A DNA stretch of 25,283 nt. Source: JAAFIP01 sp043728315. GTDB lineage: Bacteria > Pseudomonadota > Gammaproteobacteria > Burkholderiales > Burkholderiaceae_C. Each line of letters begins with the position of its first letter. The first letter of the stretch is position 1. The notes beneath the pieces are model-generated. The model was not told the origin of the DNA, did not search any database, and saw only the letters and a program-made list of their open reading frames with translations. Positions 7,193 to 15,367 of this stretch are shown here, in pieces. Position numbers and translations under genes: made by a program. Location of the stretch: assembly GCA_043728315.1 (NCBI GenBank), contig JAYTMT010000043.1, positions 1 to 25,283 on the forward strand. The letters run 5' to 3'.

Positions 7193-8683
7193 ATGACCAC
7201 GCCTTCAAACACCCCCACCGTGCATATCCAAACCTACACCGCAGGCCGCTGGCGCGATGCCAGTGGCCCGCTCTACAGCACCCACTATCCGGCAGACGGC
7301 AGCCCCGTGGCCACCCTGCATGCCGCCACCGTGGACGATGTGCACGAAGCAGTGGCGGCCGCCGAAGCCGCCCGCCACCAGCCCAGTTGGGCGCATCTCA
7401 AGCCCCATGAGCGCGCCGCCATCTTGCACCGCATCGCCGTAGGCATACGCGCGCGCGGCGAGGAGCTGGCACAGCTACAGCGCCTAGACAATGGCAAACC
7501 GATTACCGAGACGCGCGGCTTGGTCGCCAGCGCAGCGGGCACGTTCCAATATTTTGCGGCGGTGGCAGAGACTTTTGAGAGCCCCGTAACCCCGCAGCGC
7601 GGTGATTTTTTAAGCATGAGCCTTTATGAACCGCTGGGCGTGGTGGGCGCTATCACGCCGTGGAACAGCCCGATAGCCTCGGAGGCGCAAAAGATCGCGC
7701 CCGCCCTCGCTGCGGGCTGCGCCATCGTCGTCAAGCCCGCAGAAATCACGCCGCGCATGGCTATTGAGCTGGCGCGCATAGCAGAGGCGGCGGGTCTGCC
7801 AGCAGGCATTTTGAGCATACTGCCCGGCAAGGGCTCGGTGGTGGGCGATGCGCTGGTGCGCCACCCATTGGTCAAGCGCATCGCCTTCACCGGGGGCACG
7901 AATGTAGGCTTAGGGCTTGCGCAACTCGCCGCGCACAAACTCATGCCCACGTCACTCGAATTGGGTGGCAAATCGCCCACCATTGTCTGCGCCGATGCAG
8001 ACTTAGACCACGCCGTGGCAGGCGTGCTCTACGGCATATTCAGCAGCAGTGGCGAGAGCTGCATAGCGGGTTCACGCGCTTTTGTGCATGCCAGTGTGTA
8101 TGACGCTTTCAAAGCTCGGCTGGTGGCAGGTGCAAAGGCGTTGCGCGTTGGCGACCCAACGTCAGAACATACGCAAATGGGCCCGCTGATCAGCGCCAGC
8201 CACCGCGCCAGCGTGGAGCGCTATGTAGCACTGGCGCATGAAGAAGGCGGCACACTGCTGTGCGGCGGTGCGCGGCCACAGGGCGCAGCATTTGAGCATG
8301 GCTACTACTACCTGCCGACCATTTTTGAAGGCCTGCCCAACACCAGCCGCACCTGCCGCGAAGAGATTTTTGGCCCCGTGCTCACGCTCTTGCCGTGGTC
8401 TGACGAGGCCGATTTGGTAGCGCAATGCAATGACAACGAGTACGGCTTGGCCTGCGGGATTTGGAGCGCCAATTTCCAAACCGCCCTGCGCTTGGGCAAG
8501 GCGGTGCAAGCGGGCACGGTCTGGGTCAACACCTACAAAGTATTTTCCATCAGCACGCCCTTTGGTGGCCTCAAAATGAGTGGCCTCGGCCGCGAAAAAG
8601 GCGCAGCGTCGATTGCCGAATACATGGCGCAAAAAAGTTTTTATTGGGGCACAAATTCTGCGCCTCTGCCTTGGATTAATTAG
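7193..8683 (+). CDS. NAD(P)-dependent aldehyde dehydrogenase
   Basis: This 496-residue enzyme has all core motifs: PWNSP (Asn for the oxyanion site), cofactor-binding GSVVGDALV and FTGGTNVG, catalytic-base Glu256 in ELGGKSP, and nucleophile Cys290 in GESCIAGSR. The 34-residue Glu-Cys spacing is canonical. The C-terminal EIFGPVLTLL element is present. It oxidises an aldehyde to the acid, plausibly the product of the ThDP enzyme two genes upstream. I use the ATG at 7193. A four-codon frame (ATG at 7182, overlapping the AspDH stop) ends in the TGA that overlaps this ATG, which could couple translation by two successive ATGA steps. A TTG start at 7166 is possible but less likely. Confidence 0.93.
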   Translation: MTTPSNTPTVHIQTYTAGRWRDASGPLYSTHYPADGSPVATLHAATVDDVHEAVAAAEAARHQPSWAHLKPHERAAILHRIAVGIRARGEELAQLQRLDNGKPITETRGLVASAAGTFQYFAAVAETFESPVTPQRGDFLSMSLYEPLGVVGAITPWNSPIASEAQKIAPALAAGCAIVVKPAEITPRMAIELARIAEAAGLPAGILSILPGKGSVVGDALVRHPLVKRIAFTGGTNVGLGLAQLAAHKLMPTSLELGGKSPTIVCADADLDHAVAGVLYGIFSSSGESCIAGSRAFVHASVYDAFKARLVAGAKALRVGDPTSEHTQMGPLISASHRASVERYVALAHEEGGTLLCGGARPQGAAFEHGYYYLPTIFEGLPNTSRTCREEIFGPVLTLLPWSDEADLVAQCNDNEYGLACGIWSANFQTALRLGKAVQAGTVWVNTYKVFSISTPFGGLKMSGLGREKGAASIAEYMAQKSFYWGTNSAPLPWIN

Positions 8684-8698
8684 CTTGGAGCAAGCAGC

Positions 8699-9673
8699 AT
8701 GGCCATAGAAGGCATCGACGCCATCACCTACAGCACCGACCAGTGGAGTCAGTCGCGCCGTTTTTTCAACGACTGGGGCTTAAAGGAGTTGGTCTACGGC
8801 GACACCGAGCAATGCTTTGAGACGCTCAACGGTGCGCAGGTGCGCGTGCGCCAGCCAGCCGATGCGGCACTGCCCCCGCCCATGGAAGCTGGCCCGACTC
8901 TGCGTGAAGTGACATGGGGCGTGGAGTCGGACGCAGACTTGGCGCAATTAGCACAAGCCCTACAAACTGCCAAAGGCTTTTCGGCCAGCGCCGAGTGCGT
9001 GCAAGCGCTTGACCCGCACGGCCTGTCGCTGGTTTTCCAGCGCAGCAGCAAGCGCGCCACCACGGCGCAGGGGGCTGCCAGCAACCCCTATGGCAACACC
9101 CAGCGCGTCAATGCGCCATCGCCCATTTACGAGCGTGCCACGCCCGTAGAAATTGGCCATGTGGTGCTGTTCACCGACCGCTTGGACGAGGCCGTGGCGT
9201 TCTACCAAAGTATCGGTTTTGTGCTCTCAGACTGCTACCCCGGCCGTGGCGTATTTTTGCGCTGCGCGGCCACTGCGGGACACCACGATGTGTTTTTGCT
9301 ACAAGTGCCCGGCAAAGCCACAGGGCTTAACCACGTGGCCTTCACCGTGCGCGACATCCATGAGGTGTTCGGCGGCGGGCTGGCCATGGGCCGCGCGGGC
9401 TGGAAAACCCAGCTGGGCCCGGGTAGGCATCCGATTTCATCGGCCTACTTTTGGTATTTTGAAAACCCCTGCGGCGGCTTGATAGAGTACAACGCCGATG
9501 AAGACCAGCTCACCGCCGGATGGAGGGCGCGCGAGTTCACGCCCGGCCCCACGGTATTTGCCGAGTGGGCGGTAGACGGCGGCATTGACGGCCACACCCG
9601 CAGGCAAGCATCGGACAAGGCAGCGCCAGTACCTGTACCAACTGGTGCATTTTTGACGGAGAAAAAAACATGA
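8699..9673 (+). CDS. VOC-superfamily, extradiol-dioxygenase-like protein
   Basis: This 324-residue protein has two vicinal-oxygen-chelate domains. The N-terminal domain (about 1-118) lacks metal ligands. The C-terminal domain (about 148-270) carries His154 (EIGHVVLF), His212 (LNHVAFTV) and Glu263 (LIEYNADED). This H-H-E triad has spacing like type I extradiol ring-cleavage dioxygenases such as BphC. It may cleave a catechol-like ring made by the Rieske oxygenase. A glyoxalase- or isomerase-type activity is the alternative. TTGGAG precedes the ATG. The stop overlaps the next start (ATGA at 9670-9673). Confidence 0.88.
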   Translation: MAIEGIDAITYSTDQWSQSRRFFNDWGLKELVYGDTEQCFETLNGAQVRVRQPADAALPPPMEAGPTLREVTWGVESDADLAQLAQALQTAKGFSASAECVQALDPHGLSLVFQRSSKRATTAQGAASNPYGNTQRVNAPSPIYERATPVEIGHVVLFTDRLDEAVAFYQSIGFVLSDCYPGRGVFLRCAATAGHHDVFLLQVPGKATGLNHVAFTVRDIHEVFGGGLAMGRAGWKTQLGPGRHPISSAYFWYFENPCGGLIEYNADEDQLTAGWRAREFTPGPTVFAEWAVDGGIDGHTRRQASDKAAPVPVPTGAFLTEKKT

Positions 9674-9924
9674 TTCCCATCCACAGCCAACCCCCCAACT
9701 TAAACCCCAGCGAGCGCTACTTCAGCCCCCACCAAGCCCGCCAGCGCCCTGCCACCGCCTATGAAGACCAACTGGGCGATGCGCTAGAGCGCGCCTTTGC
9801 CGCAGGCCACTGGGAGCTTGATGCACTGGTAGCCCAACTCAACCGCACCGGGCCGCTGGCATCCAACAGCGCGCCCTGGACAGCAGAGAGTTTTCAGGCC
9901 GAAATGGCGCAAAGGGGGCAATGA
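9670..9924 (+). CDS. Small protein with recombinase-like helix-turn-helix character
   Basis: This 84-residue protein is sandwiched between the VOC and Rieske genes, with ATGA overlaps on both sides (9670-9673 and 9921-9924), so its synthesis is coupled to both enzymes. An N-terminal Pro-rich part (residues 8-25) is followed by helical segments (ATAYEDQLGDALERAFAAG; WELDALVAQLNR) and WTAESFQAEMAQ. Similar small proteins beside Rieske/VOC genes carry the name recombinase-like HTH domain. I have no evidence of DNA binding, and an accessory or assembly role for the oxygenase is equally possible. AAAGGGGG at its 3' end supplies the ribosome site for the Rieske gene. Confidence 0.8.
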   Translation: MIPIHSQPPNLNPSERYFSPHQARQRPATAYEDQLGDALERAFAAGHWELDALVAQLNRTGPLASNSAPWTAESFQAEMAQRGQ

Positions 9925-11027
9925 GCATGAACGCAGCAACATTGGCAGACACAGCGCCAGCAGCACCAGCTGCCGCCACACCAAGCACGCCAGCTGGTCC
10001 CATCAGCAAGGCACAAGTCAACGCAGCGCTTGAGCGTGGCTTGAAAAACCTTTGGTATCCCATTTGCCCCAGCGGCTTTGTCACCGACAAACCAATTTCT
10101 ATGCGCCGCCTAGGCCTAAAGCTGGCGCTGTGGCGTGATACCGCAGGCGCGGTGCATGCGCTAGAAGACCACTGCCCACACCGTGGCGCGCCCCTGTCTA
10201 TGGGCGTGAACTTGGGCGACCGATTGGCCTGCCCCTACCACGGCATAGAGGTGCGCTGCGACGGCATGGTGACCAAAGTGCCCGCCAGCCCTGATTGCGC
10301 TTTGGCAGGCGCGCGCGCCACCAAGAGCTTTCACATGCAAGATGCGCATGGCGCAATTTGGCTCTACAACAGCGCCGACTATGTGGAAACACCGCCGCCG
10401 CTTAATCTGCCACATGAGCTGACCGACACCGACAACTACAGCCATTTCCTGTGCTACAACGAATGGCGCGGCGACTACCGCTATGTGATCGACAACGTGA
10501 TGGACCCGATGCACGGCACGTTTTTGCACAAAATGTCCCACAGCATGAGCGAGGGCGACATCCATGCCAAATTCAAACTGCGCAACACCCCCACTGGCTT
10601 TGTGTTTGAAAAGGACGGCCAGCGCGATGTGAATTTTGACTGGACCGAGTGGGCCGACACCGGCACGCACTGGATGCGCCTAGAAATCCCTTACCCCAAA
10701 ACAGGCGGGCCCGGTGGCAGCTTCATCATCATTGGTTCCTACACGCCCATCGTCACTCCAGCAGGCTCGCCCAACTTGGCGGCGGTGTTTTTCTGGCGCT
10801 GCCGCAAGGTGCAGGGCTGGCAGCGCGATGTGTGGCGCTTTCTTTACCGCAACCGTTTAGAAGCGCGGCATTGGACCGTGCTGGAGCAAGACCGCGTGAT
10901 GCTCGAAGCCATGGAGCCCGATGCCAACGAACGCGAGCGCCTCTACGAGCACGACTTGGGTGTGTCCAAAATGCGGGGGCATTTGCAGCGCTTGGCGCGC
11001 AAAGAACTACAAAATGTGAAAAATTAA
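9921..11027 (+). CDS. Rieske [2Fe-2S] oxygenase, alpha subunit type
   Basis: This 368-residue protein has an Ala/Pro-rich N-terminal tail (1-27), then a Rieske domain with Cys85-x-His87 (CPHRG) and Cys104-x2-His107 (CPYHG). The catalytic mononuclear iron motif follows: DNVMDPMHGTFLH, with Asp195 placed to bridge and His198/His203 as ligands. It resembles aromatic-ring-hydroxylating or O-/N-demethylating oxygenases of the VanA/phthalate-dioxygenase type. These need a reductase for electrons, and none is encoded in this window. The start at 9921 overlaps the preceding stop; an ATG at 9927 is also possible. It is the last gene of the operon. Confidence 0.92.
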   Translation: MSMNAATLADTAPAAPAAATPSTPAGPISKAQVNAALERGLKNLWYPICPSGFVTDKPISMRRLGLKLALWRDTAGAVHALEDHCPHRGAPLSMGVNLGDRLACPYHGIEVRCDGMVTKVPASPDCALAGARATKSFHMQDAHGAIWLYNSADYVETPPPLNLPHELTDTDNYSHFLCYNEWRGDYRYVIDNVMDPMHGTFLHKMSHSMSEGDIHAKFKLRNTPTGFVFEKDGQRDVNFDWTEWADTGTHWMRLEIPYPKTGGPGGSFIIIGSYTPIVTPAGSPNLAAVFFWRCRKVQGWQRDVWRFLYRNRLEARHWTVLEQDRVMLEAMEPDANERERLYEHDLGVSKMRGHLQRLARKELQNVKN

Positions 11028-11049
11028 CACTAAATACTGCTTTTTTAGT

Positions 11050-11078
11050 TTGATGAATACGTAACAGCTGATTACACT
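11050..11078 (+). promoter_or_regulatory. Candidate sigma-70 promoter
   Basis: TTGATG at 11050-11055 and TACACT at 11073-11078 are separated by 17 bp, in an AT-rich gap between the Rieske gene and the 11137 gene. Transcription would start near 11085, about 50 bases before the ATG. This is a pattern match only. Confidence 0.5.
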
Positions 11079-11136
11079 CGTAGATCGAACGTGTTGACCG
11101 ACGTGGAATCATGTTGTTGCGAAAGTCAGGTTGTCT

Positions 11137-12120
11137 ATGTCTATTTTTTCTTGGTTCAGCCGTGGCAAAAAGCCCGGTGCTAAGCCCATCACTTCCGATG
11201 TGCAAACAGGCATGTCTGGTATGGAGTCCACGCGGCCGCTCATGCCAGCAGCGCAGCGCAGCAGCAGTGTGCCCAAAGCGCCTACAGATCGGCATGTGCA
11301 GCGGCGCACCGAACGCAATGCCCGGCGTGAGCTCTTGTACCAAGTTGTGCGCGAGTCGATGGTGCGGGCGGGCGTGCTCTCCTCTGGCTACAAATTCAAA
11401 GTGTTGTCGCTCGACCAGCGCGGCAAAGAATTCATGGTGATGATTGATCTGGCCGCTGAATATGCAGGTGAGATGGAAAAACTCGCCGAAATCGAGGCTT
11501 TGGTGGCGCGATCAGCCAAAACCCGCCACGATGTGCTGGTGCAAGCACTGTATTGGCGCTTTAACAATTTGGCAGCGGCCGCGCAGTCGGCAGCATCGCC
11601 TGCATTGGCCTCTGCACGCCAGGCACAACGCCCCAGCTTTTCGTCCAGCATGCCCGCGCCTTTTGATGCGCAGCCGAGCATGCCAGCGCCATTGTTTAGC
11701 CCCTCCCAGCCCGGCTCGTTGATTGAAACCTTTTCTCCATCGGGGCTTTCGCCCTTAAGTGCTGGTGCACGCAGCAGCACCTATGAAAGCCCAGGTTCTG
11801 CTGCACGCCATGCTGCTGCACAGCAAGGCATGGCAGTGCGTGCGCCTGCCTCGGCTGGCGGCTTTGAGCCTTTGCAAGCCGATGAGGTAGAGGCCTTTAA
11901 ACGTGCTTTGGCTTCTGGCACCTCAGGCGCTTCTGGCTCTGCGGCGCAAGCAGCCACCCACAAAGCGCCCACGCCCGCCCAGCGCTTAGCGCCCGCGCGA
12001 GCCCCGCAGGAGCAGTCCAATAACTTGCTTCTTACCGGATACGAGGCCACCGAATTGCCAGACCCTGATGCGCCCGACTTGCCCGTATTGAGTGGTACGC
12101 AATACGGCGAACTGCGCTAA
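11137..12120 (+). CDS. Uncharacterised protein with disordered Ala/Pro/Ser-rich C-terminal half
   Basis: This 327-residue protein starts at the ATG at 11137 (MSIFSWFSRGK). Residues about 45-150 look folded: a basic helix (QRRTERNARRELLYQVVRES) is followed by an alpha/beta stretch (VLSSGYKFKVLSLDQRGKEF; MVMIDLA) and a helical segment up to ALYWRFNNLA. Residues about 150-300 are low-complexity, rich in Ala, Ser, Pro and Gln. The end is acidic and Pro-rich (TELPDPDAPDLPVL). There is no signal peptide or membrane segment, so it is probably cytoplasmic. I do not recognise a family. It lies 23 bp before the cyclic-nucleotide-binding protein, which suggests a shared transcript and a signalling or regulatory link. 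Confidence 0.8.
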   Translation: MSIFSWFSRGKKPGAKPITSDVQTGMSGMESTRPLMPAAQRSSSVPKAPTDRHVQRRTERNARRELLYQVVRESMVRAGVLSSGYKFKVLSLDQRGKEFMVMIDLAAEYAGEMEKLAEIEALVARSAKTRHDVLVQALYWRFNNLAAAAQSAASPALASARQAQRPSFSSSMPAPFDAQPSMPAPLFSPSQPGSLIETFSPSGLSPLSAGARSSTYESPGSAARHAAAQQGMAVRAPASAGGFEPLQADEVEAFKRALASGTSGASGSAAQAATHKAPTPAQRLAPARAPQEQSNNLLLTGYEATELPDPDAPDLPVLSGTQYGELR

Positions 12121-12143
12121 ACCCTAGAGCCCGAGCCTAGTCC

Positions 12144-12593
12144 ATGAATGTTCAGCAACTGGTTGATGCCATCGCCAATTTCAAAGGGCCTGATGCGCTG
12201 CCATCGACTCTGGGTATCGATGATTGGAAACAGCTTGCACCGTATTTGAGCCTGCGCTTTTTATCGGTGGGCGAAACGCTGATGCGCCAAGGCGAGTGTG
12301 AGCGCGAGCTTTTCATATTGGCCGAGGGTGAGCTGCAGGTGCTTATCCGTGGCAATGTGGTAGCGCAGGTGAGCCCCGGCGAGGTGGTGGGTGAGGGCAC
12401 TTTTTTCTCAGGGGCATCACGCAGTGCCACCATCAAAGCCAGTAAAAGTGGTGTGGCATGGGCACTCAACTGGGAGCGCTACCAGTCCATGGCTGACAAG
12501 CAGCCCAAATTGGCCTTGGTATTAACAATAGCATTGGCCTCGGTGCTGGCCCACCGCATGCGTGAGGCCATTTTGGTTGGGCAATTTACTTGA
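12144..12593 (+). CDS. Cyclic-nucleotide-binding-domain protein (stand-alone)
   Basis: This 149-residue protein is almost entirely one cNMP-binding fold (residues about 25-130): LSVGETLMRQGE, FILAEGELQVL, then the phosphate-binding cassette region GEGTFFSGASRSAT, with the conserved Glu and the Arg of RSAT. It has no DNA-binding helix-turn-helix, so it is not a CRP/FNR factor by itself and probably senses a nucleotide and acts on a partner. The adjacent 11137 protein is the natural candidate. The stop overlaps a 21-codon ATG frame (TGATG at 12591-12595). Confidence 0.85.
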   Translation: MNVQQLVDAIANFKGPDALPSTLGIDDWKQLAPYLSLRFLSVGETLMRQGECERELFILAEGELQVLIRGNVVAQVSPGEVVGEGTFFSGASRSATIKASKSGVAWALNWERYQSMADKQPKLALVLTIALASVLAHRMREAILVGQFT

Positions 12594-12658
12594 TGAACGA
12601 GTCGGTGAAGAACAGAGCGGTGAAGAACAGTGCGGTAAACAGCTGGGCTGTCAATTAG
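12593..12658 (+). other. Possible 21-residue ORF made of 15-bp tandem repeats
   Basis: The ATG at 12593 overlaps the stop of the upstream gene and gives a 21-residue frame with pentapeptide periodicity (SVKNR, AVKNS, AVNSW, AVN). The DNA is a decaying 15-bp tandem repeat (GCGGTGAAGAACAGT type) at 12602-12655. It may be a coupled micropeptide or simply a repeat-generated frame. Confidence 0.3.
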
Positions 12659-12673
12659 CACAGCCTTAAGCGC

Positions 12674-13231
12674 TCAATGCCCTGCAAAATCCACCAGCGT
12701 AAACAGTGGCATGCCAGTGGCGCGCAGCTTGTCAGAGCCGCCCAGCTCGGGCAAATCCACAATAGCTGCGCCCTCCATCACGCTAGCGCCTAGTTTTTCA
12801 AGTAGCTTTTTGCCCGCCATCATGGTACCGCCAGTGGCTATCAAATCGTCAATCAAGAGCACACGCTGGCCAGCTTTTACCGCATCGGTGTGCAGCTCTA
12901 CGGTGGCGCTGCCGTATTCGAGTTCGTAGCTTTCCTCCACCGTGGTAAACGGCAGCTTGCCTTTTTTGCGGATCGGCACAAAGCCTACATTGAGCGTGTA
13001 GGCAATCACCGAGCCGATGATAAAACCACGCGCATCCAAGCCCGCCACAATGTCGGGGCGCAGACCTGGGGCCATGTAGCGGTGCACAAAAGCATCAATC
13101 AATATTCTGAACACCTGCGGGTCTTGCAGCAGGGGCGTGATGTCGCGAAACTGCACGCCAGGCGCTGGCCAATCGGGCACGGTGCGGATATGGTGCAGGA
13201 GGTAGTTTTGAACATCAAGAGAAGTTTGCAT
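12674..13231 (-). CDS. apt: Adenine phosphoribosyltransferase
   Basis: This 185-residue cytoplasmic enzyme converts adenine plus PRPP to AMP in purine salvage. The PRPP-binding motif VLLIDDLIATGGT (residues 124-136) is intact. FRDITPLL (28-35), LDARGFI (65-71) and the PIRKKGKLP loop (86-94) are typical of Apt. The length matches the family. The ATG at 13231 gives the standard N terminus; the ribosome site upstream is weak. It lies 56 bp downstream of the kefB/C-type gene on the same strand and is convergent with the 11137-12593 pair. Confidence 0.96.
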   Translation of the reverse strand: MQTSLDVQNYLLHHIRTVPDWPAPGVQFRDITPLLQDPQVFRILIDAFVHRYMAPGLRPDIVAGLDARGFIIGSVIAYTLNVGFVPIRKKGKLPFTTVEESYELEYGSATVELHTDAVKAGQRVLLIDDLIATGGTMMAGKKLLEKLGASVMEGAAIVDLPELGGSDKLRATGMPLFTLVDFAGH

Positions 13232-13287
13232 GGCTTGTTGTGTGCTTGGGTGACAGAAAATGGCAGACCTGAAAAATGGGCTAAAAC

Positions 13288-15273
13288 TTAGCCGCGTAAA
13301 AGTTTGTTCTCAGCCAAGGCCAATGCCTCGGGTTTGCCGCTGAGCACCAGTGTATCGCCGTCTTGAAGTAGGCAGGCATCGTCAGGTTCTGCCAGTGCAC
13401 CGCCTGCACGGCGCAAACTGACCACACGCACGCCCAGCGCATGCAGGGCCAAAGCGCCCAAATTTTTGCCCAATGTTTTAGCCGACATTGGCAAAGCTAC
13501 TGTGGTCAGCCGAGCGTGGTCAAGCTCGTCCACGCTGTCGTCGTCTGCGCCATGAAAGTAGCCGCGCAGCAGGCTGTAGCGCGCATCGCGCTGCTCCTGC
13601 ACATTGCGTATCACGCGGCGCATGGGCACGCCCACCAGTGCCAGCGCATGGCTGGCCAGCATGAGGCTGCCTTCTATGGATTCGGGCACCACCTCGGTAG
13701 CGCCTGCGGCTTGCAGTTTTTCTAAATCGTGGTCGTCTTGCGTGCGCACTACCACGGGTACTTGGGGCGCATGGACGCGGATGTGGGCCAGCACCTTCAT
13801 GGCACTGGCCACATCCAAATAGGTGACCACCACCGCGCTGGCGCGTGCCAAGCCAGCGGCCATGAGCGCTTGCAAGCGGGCTGCATCGCCAAACACCACC
13901 GAGTCGCCCGCAGCGGCGGCTTGGCGCACGCGGTCGGGGTCCAGGTCTAGCGCCATGTAGGCAATGTGTTCATGGTCGAGCATGCGCGCCATGTTTTGGC
14001 CGCAGCGGCCATAGCCGCAAATGATCACGTGTTTGTTCACATTGATGGATTTTTTGGCAATCGATGTCATTTGCAATGACTGGTGCATCCACTCGCTGCT
14101 CACCAGCTTCATCACAATGCGGTTCGCATACATGATGATAAAAGGCGTGGCCAGCATCGACAGCACCATGCTGGCCAAAATGGGGTTGAGCAGCTCTGGC
14201 GGCACCAAGGCGTTTTGCTGGGCCAGTGTGAGCAGCACAAAACCAAACTCGCCGGCTTGGGCCAAATACAAGCCCGTGCGTACCGACACCCCAGCTGTTG
14301 CCCCCAGCAGTTGAGCCAGCACAGCGACCATGCCCATTTTAAAAAGCACGGGCAGCACGGTGAGCACGAGCACCAAAGGCCAGCGCTCTATCACCAAGCG
14401 CCAGTCCAGCAGCATGCCAATGGTGATGAAAAATAAGCCCAGCAGGACATCGTGGAAAGGCCGAATATCGGTTTCCACTTGGTGCTTGTACTCGGTTTCG
14501 GAAATCAGCATGCCAGCTATGAATGCGCCGAGCGCCAAGCTCAGGCCCGCTTCTTCGGTCAGCCATGCCAGACCCAGTGTGATGAGCAAAATATTCAGAA
14601 TAAACAGCTCTTCGCTCTTGCGCCGCGCCACCAGCGTGAGCCACCAGCGCATCACCCGCTGCCCCCCTGTGAGCAAAATAGTGATTAAAAACCCTGCTTT
14701 GACAGCTGCCAAGAGCAAAGCCACGGCCAATTTTTCAGGCGACGAGCCCAGCGCAGGAATCAACACCAAAAACGGTACCACGGCCAAGTCTTGAAACAGC
14801 AGCACGCCCATCACCCGCTTGCCGTGCTCAGATTCGAGCTCCAGCCGCTCCGCCATGAGCTTGACCACCACGGCCGTGCTGCTCATGGCCAGCGCAGCGC
14901 CCAGAGCCAGCGCTGACTGCCATGACATGTGCCAAAACTTCGGCAGCAGCCATGCCAAGCCAATAGATGCGCAGGTGGCTATCAGCACCGTGAGCACCAC
15001 CTGCGCCAGCCCCAAACCAAACACATGCTGGCGCATGGCGCGCAGTTTGGGCAGGTTAAATTCCAGCCCAATCACAAACATCAAAAACACCACGCCAAAC
15101 TCGCCCAAATAGCGCACCGACTGCGAGTTTTGTGCCAGCGCCAGCGCATTGGGCCCTATCACCACGCCTACCACCAAGTAGCCCAGCATGGGGGGCAGCT
15201 TGAGGCTGCGGCACGCCACCACGCCCAGCACAGCGGCCAGCAGGTAGAGCAGGGTAAGTTCTAGCGAAGTCAT
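13288..15273 (-). CDS. CPA2 monovalent cation:proton antiporter (KefB/KefC type)
   Basis: This 661-residue protein starts at the ATG at 15273 (MTSLELTLLYLLAAVLG). The N-terminal two-thirds (about 1-385) is a Na+/H+-exchanger membrane domain of roughly 12-13 segments, with PPMLGYLVVGVVIGP near the start and ALAMSSTAVV. A cytoplasmic RCK/TrkA-N domain follows at about 408-530 (NKHVIICGYGRCGQ, with DLDPDR as the nucleotide-binding acidic turn). The end is a TrkA-C-like domain (about 575-661). It should exchange K+ (or Na+) for H+ under nucleotide or glutathione-type control. The frame stays open well upstream over kdsD, but that extension is antisense to a real gene. It is divergent from kdsD. 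Confidence 0.93.
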   Translation of the reverse strand: MTSLELTLLYLLAAVLGVVACRSLKLPPMLGYLVVGVVIGPNALALAQNSQSVRYLGEFGVVFLMFVIGLEFNLPKLRAMRQHVFGLGLAQVVLTVLIATCASIGLAWLLPKFWHMSWQSALALGAALAMSSTAVVVKLMAERLELESEHGKRVMGVLLFQDLAVVPFLVLIPALGSSPEKLAVALLLAAVKAGFLITILLTGGQRVMRWWLTLVARRKSEELFILNILLITLGLAWLTEEAGLSLALGAFIAGMLISETEYKHQVETDIRPFHDVLLGLFFITIGMLLDWRLVIERWPLVLVLTVLPVLFKMGMVAVLAQLLGATAGVSVRTGLYLAQAGEFGFVLLTLAQQNALVPPELLNPILASMVLSMLATPFIIMYANRIVMKLVSSEWMHQSLQMTSIAKKSINVNKHVIICGYGRCGQNMARMLDHEHIAYMALDLDPDRVRQAAAAGDSVVFGDAARLQALMAAGLARASAVVVTYLDVASAMKVLAHIRVHAPQVPVVVRTQDDHDLEKLQAAGATEVVPESIEGSLMLASHALALVGVPMRRVIRNVQEQRDARYSLLRGYFHGADDDSVDELDHARLTTVALPMSAKTLGKNLGALALHALGVRVVSLRRAGGALAEPDDACLLQDGDTLVLSGKPEALALAENKLLRG

Positions 15274-15367
15274 GCCCCTGATACTACCCGAGCACAAGTG
15301 CACCATGGCCAAACGCCCAGACACAACCCCAAAGGAGGCTGGTTTTTCTGCCCGATAGAATGCAGCC

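Noticed and set aside
11030..11049. ACTAAA...TTTAGT hairpin after the Rieske gene as terminator
   Set aside because: The stem is only six A/T-rich pairs and the T-run is inside the loop, so termination is unlikely.
12646..12665. GGCTGT-ACAGCC hairpin between convergent genes as terminator
   Set aside because: The stem is six pairs with no T-run on either strand; too weak to call.
14041..14080. AAATGACATCGATTGCC in the antiporter gene as a ninth repeat copy
   Set aside because: Only part of the core is similar and the AT-rich flanks are missing.
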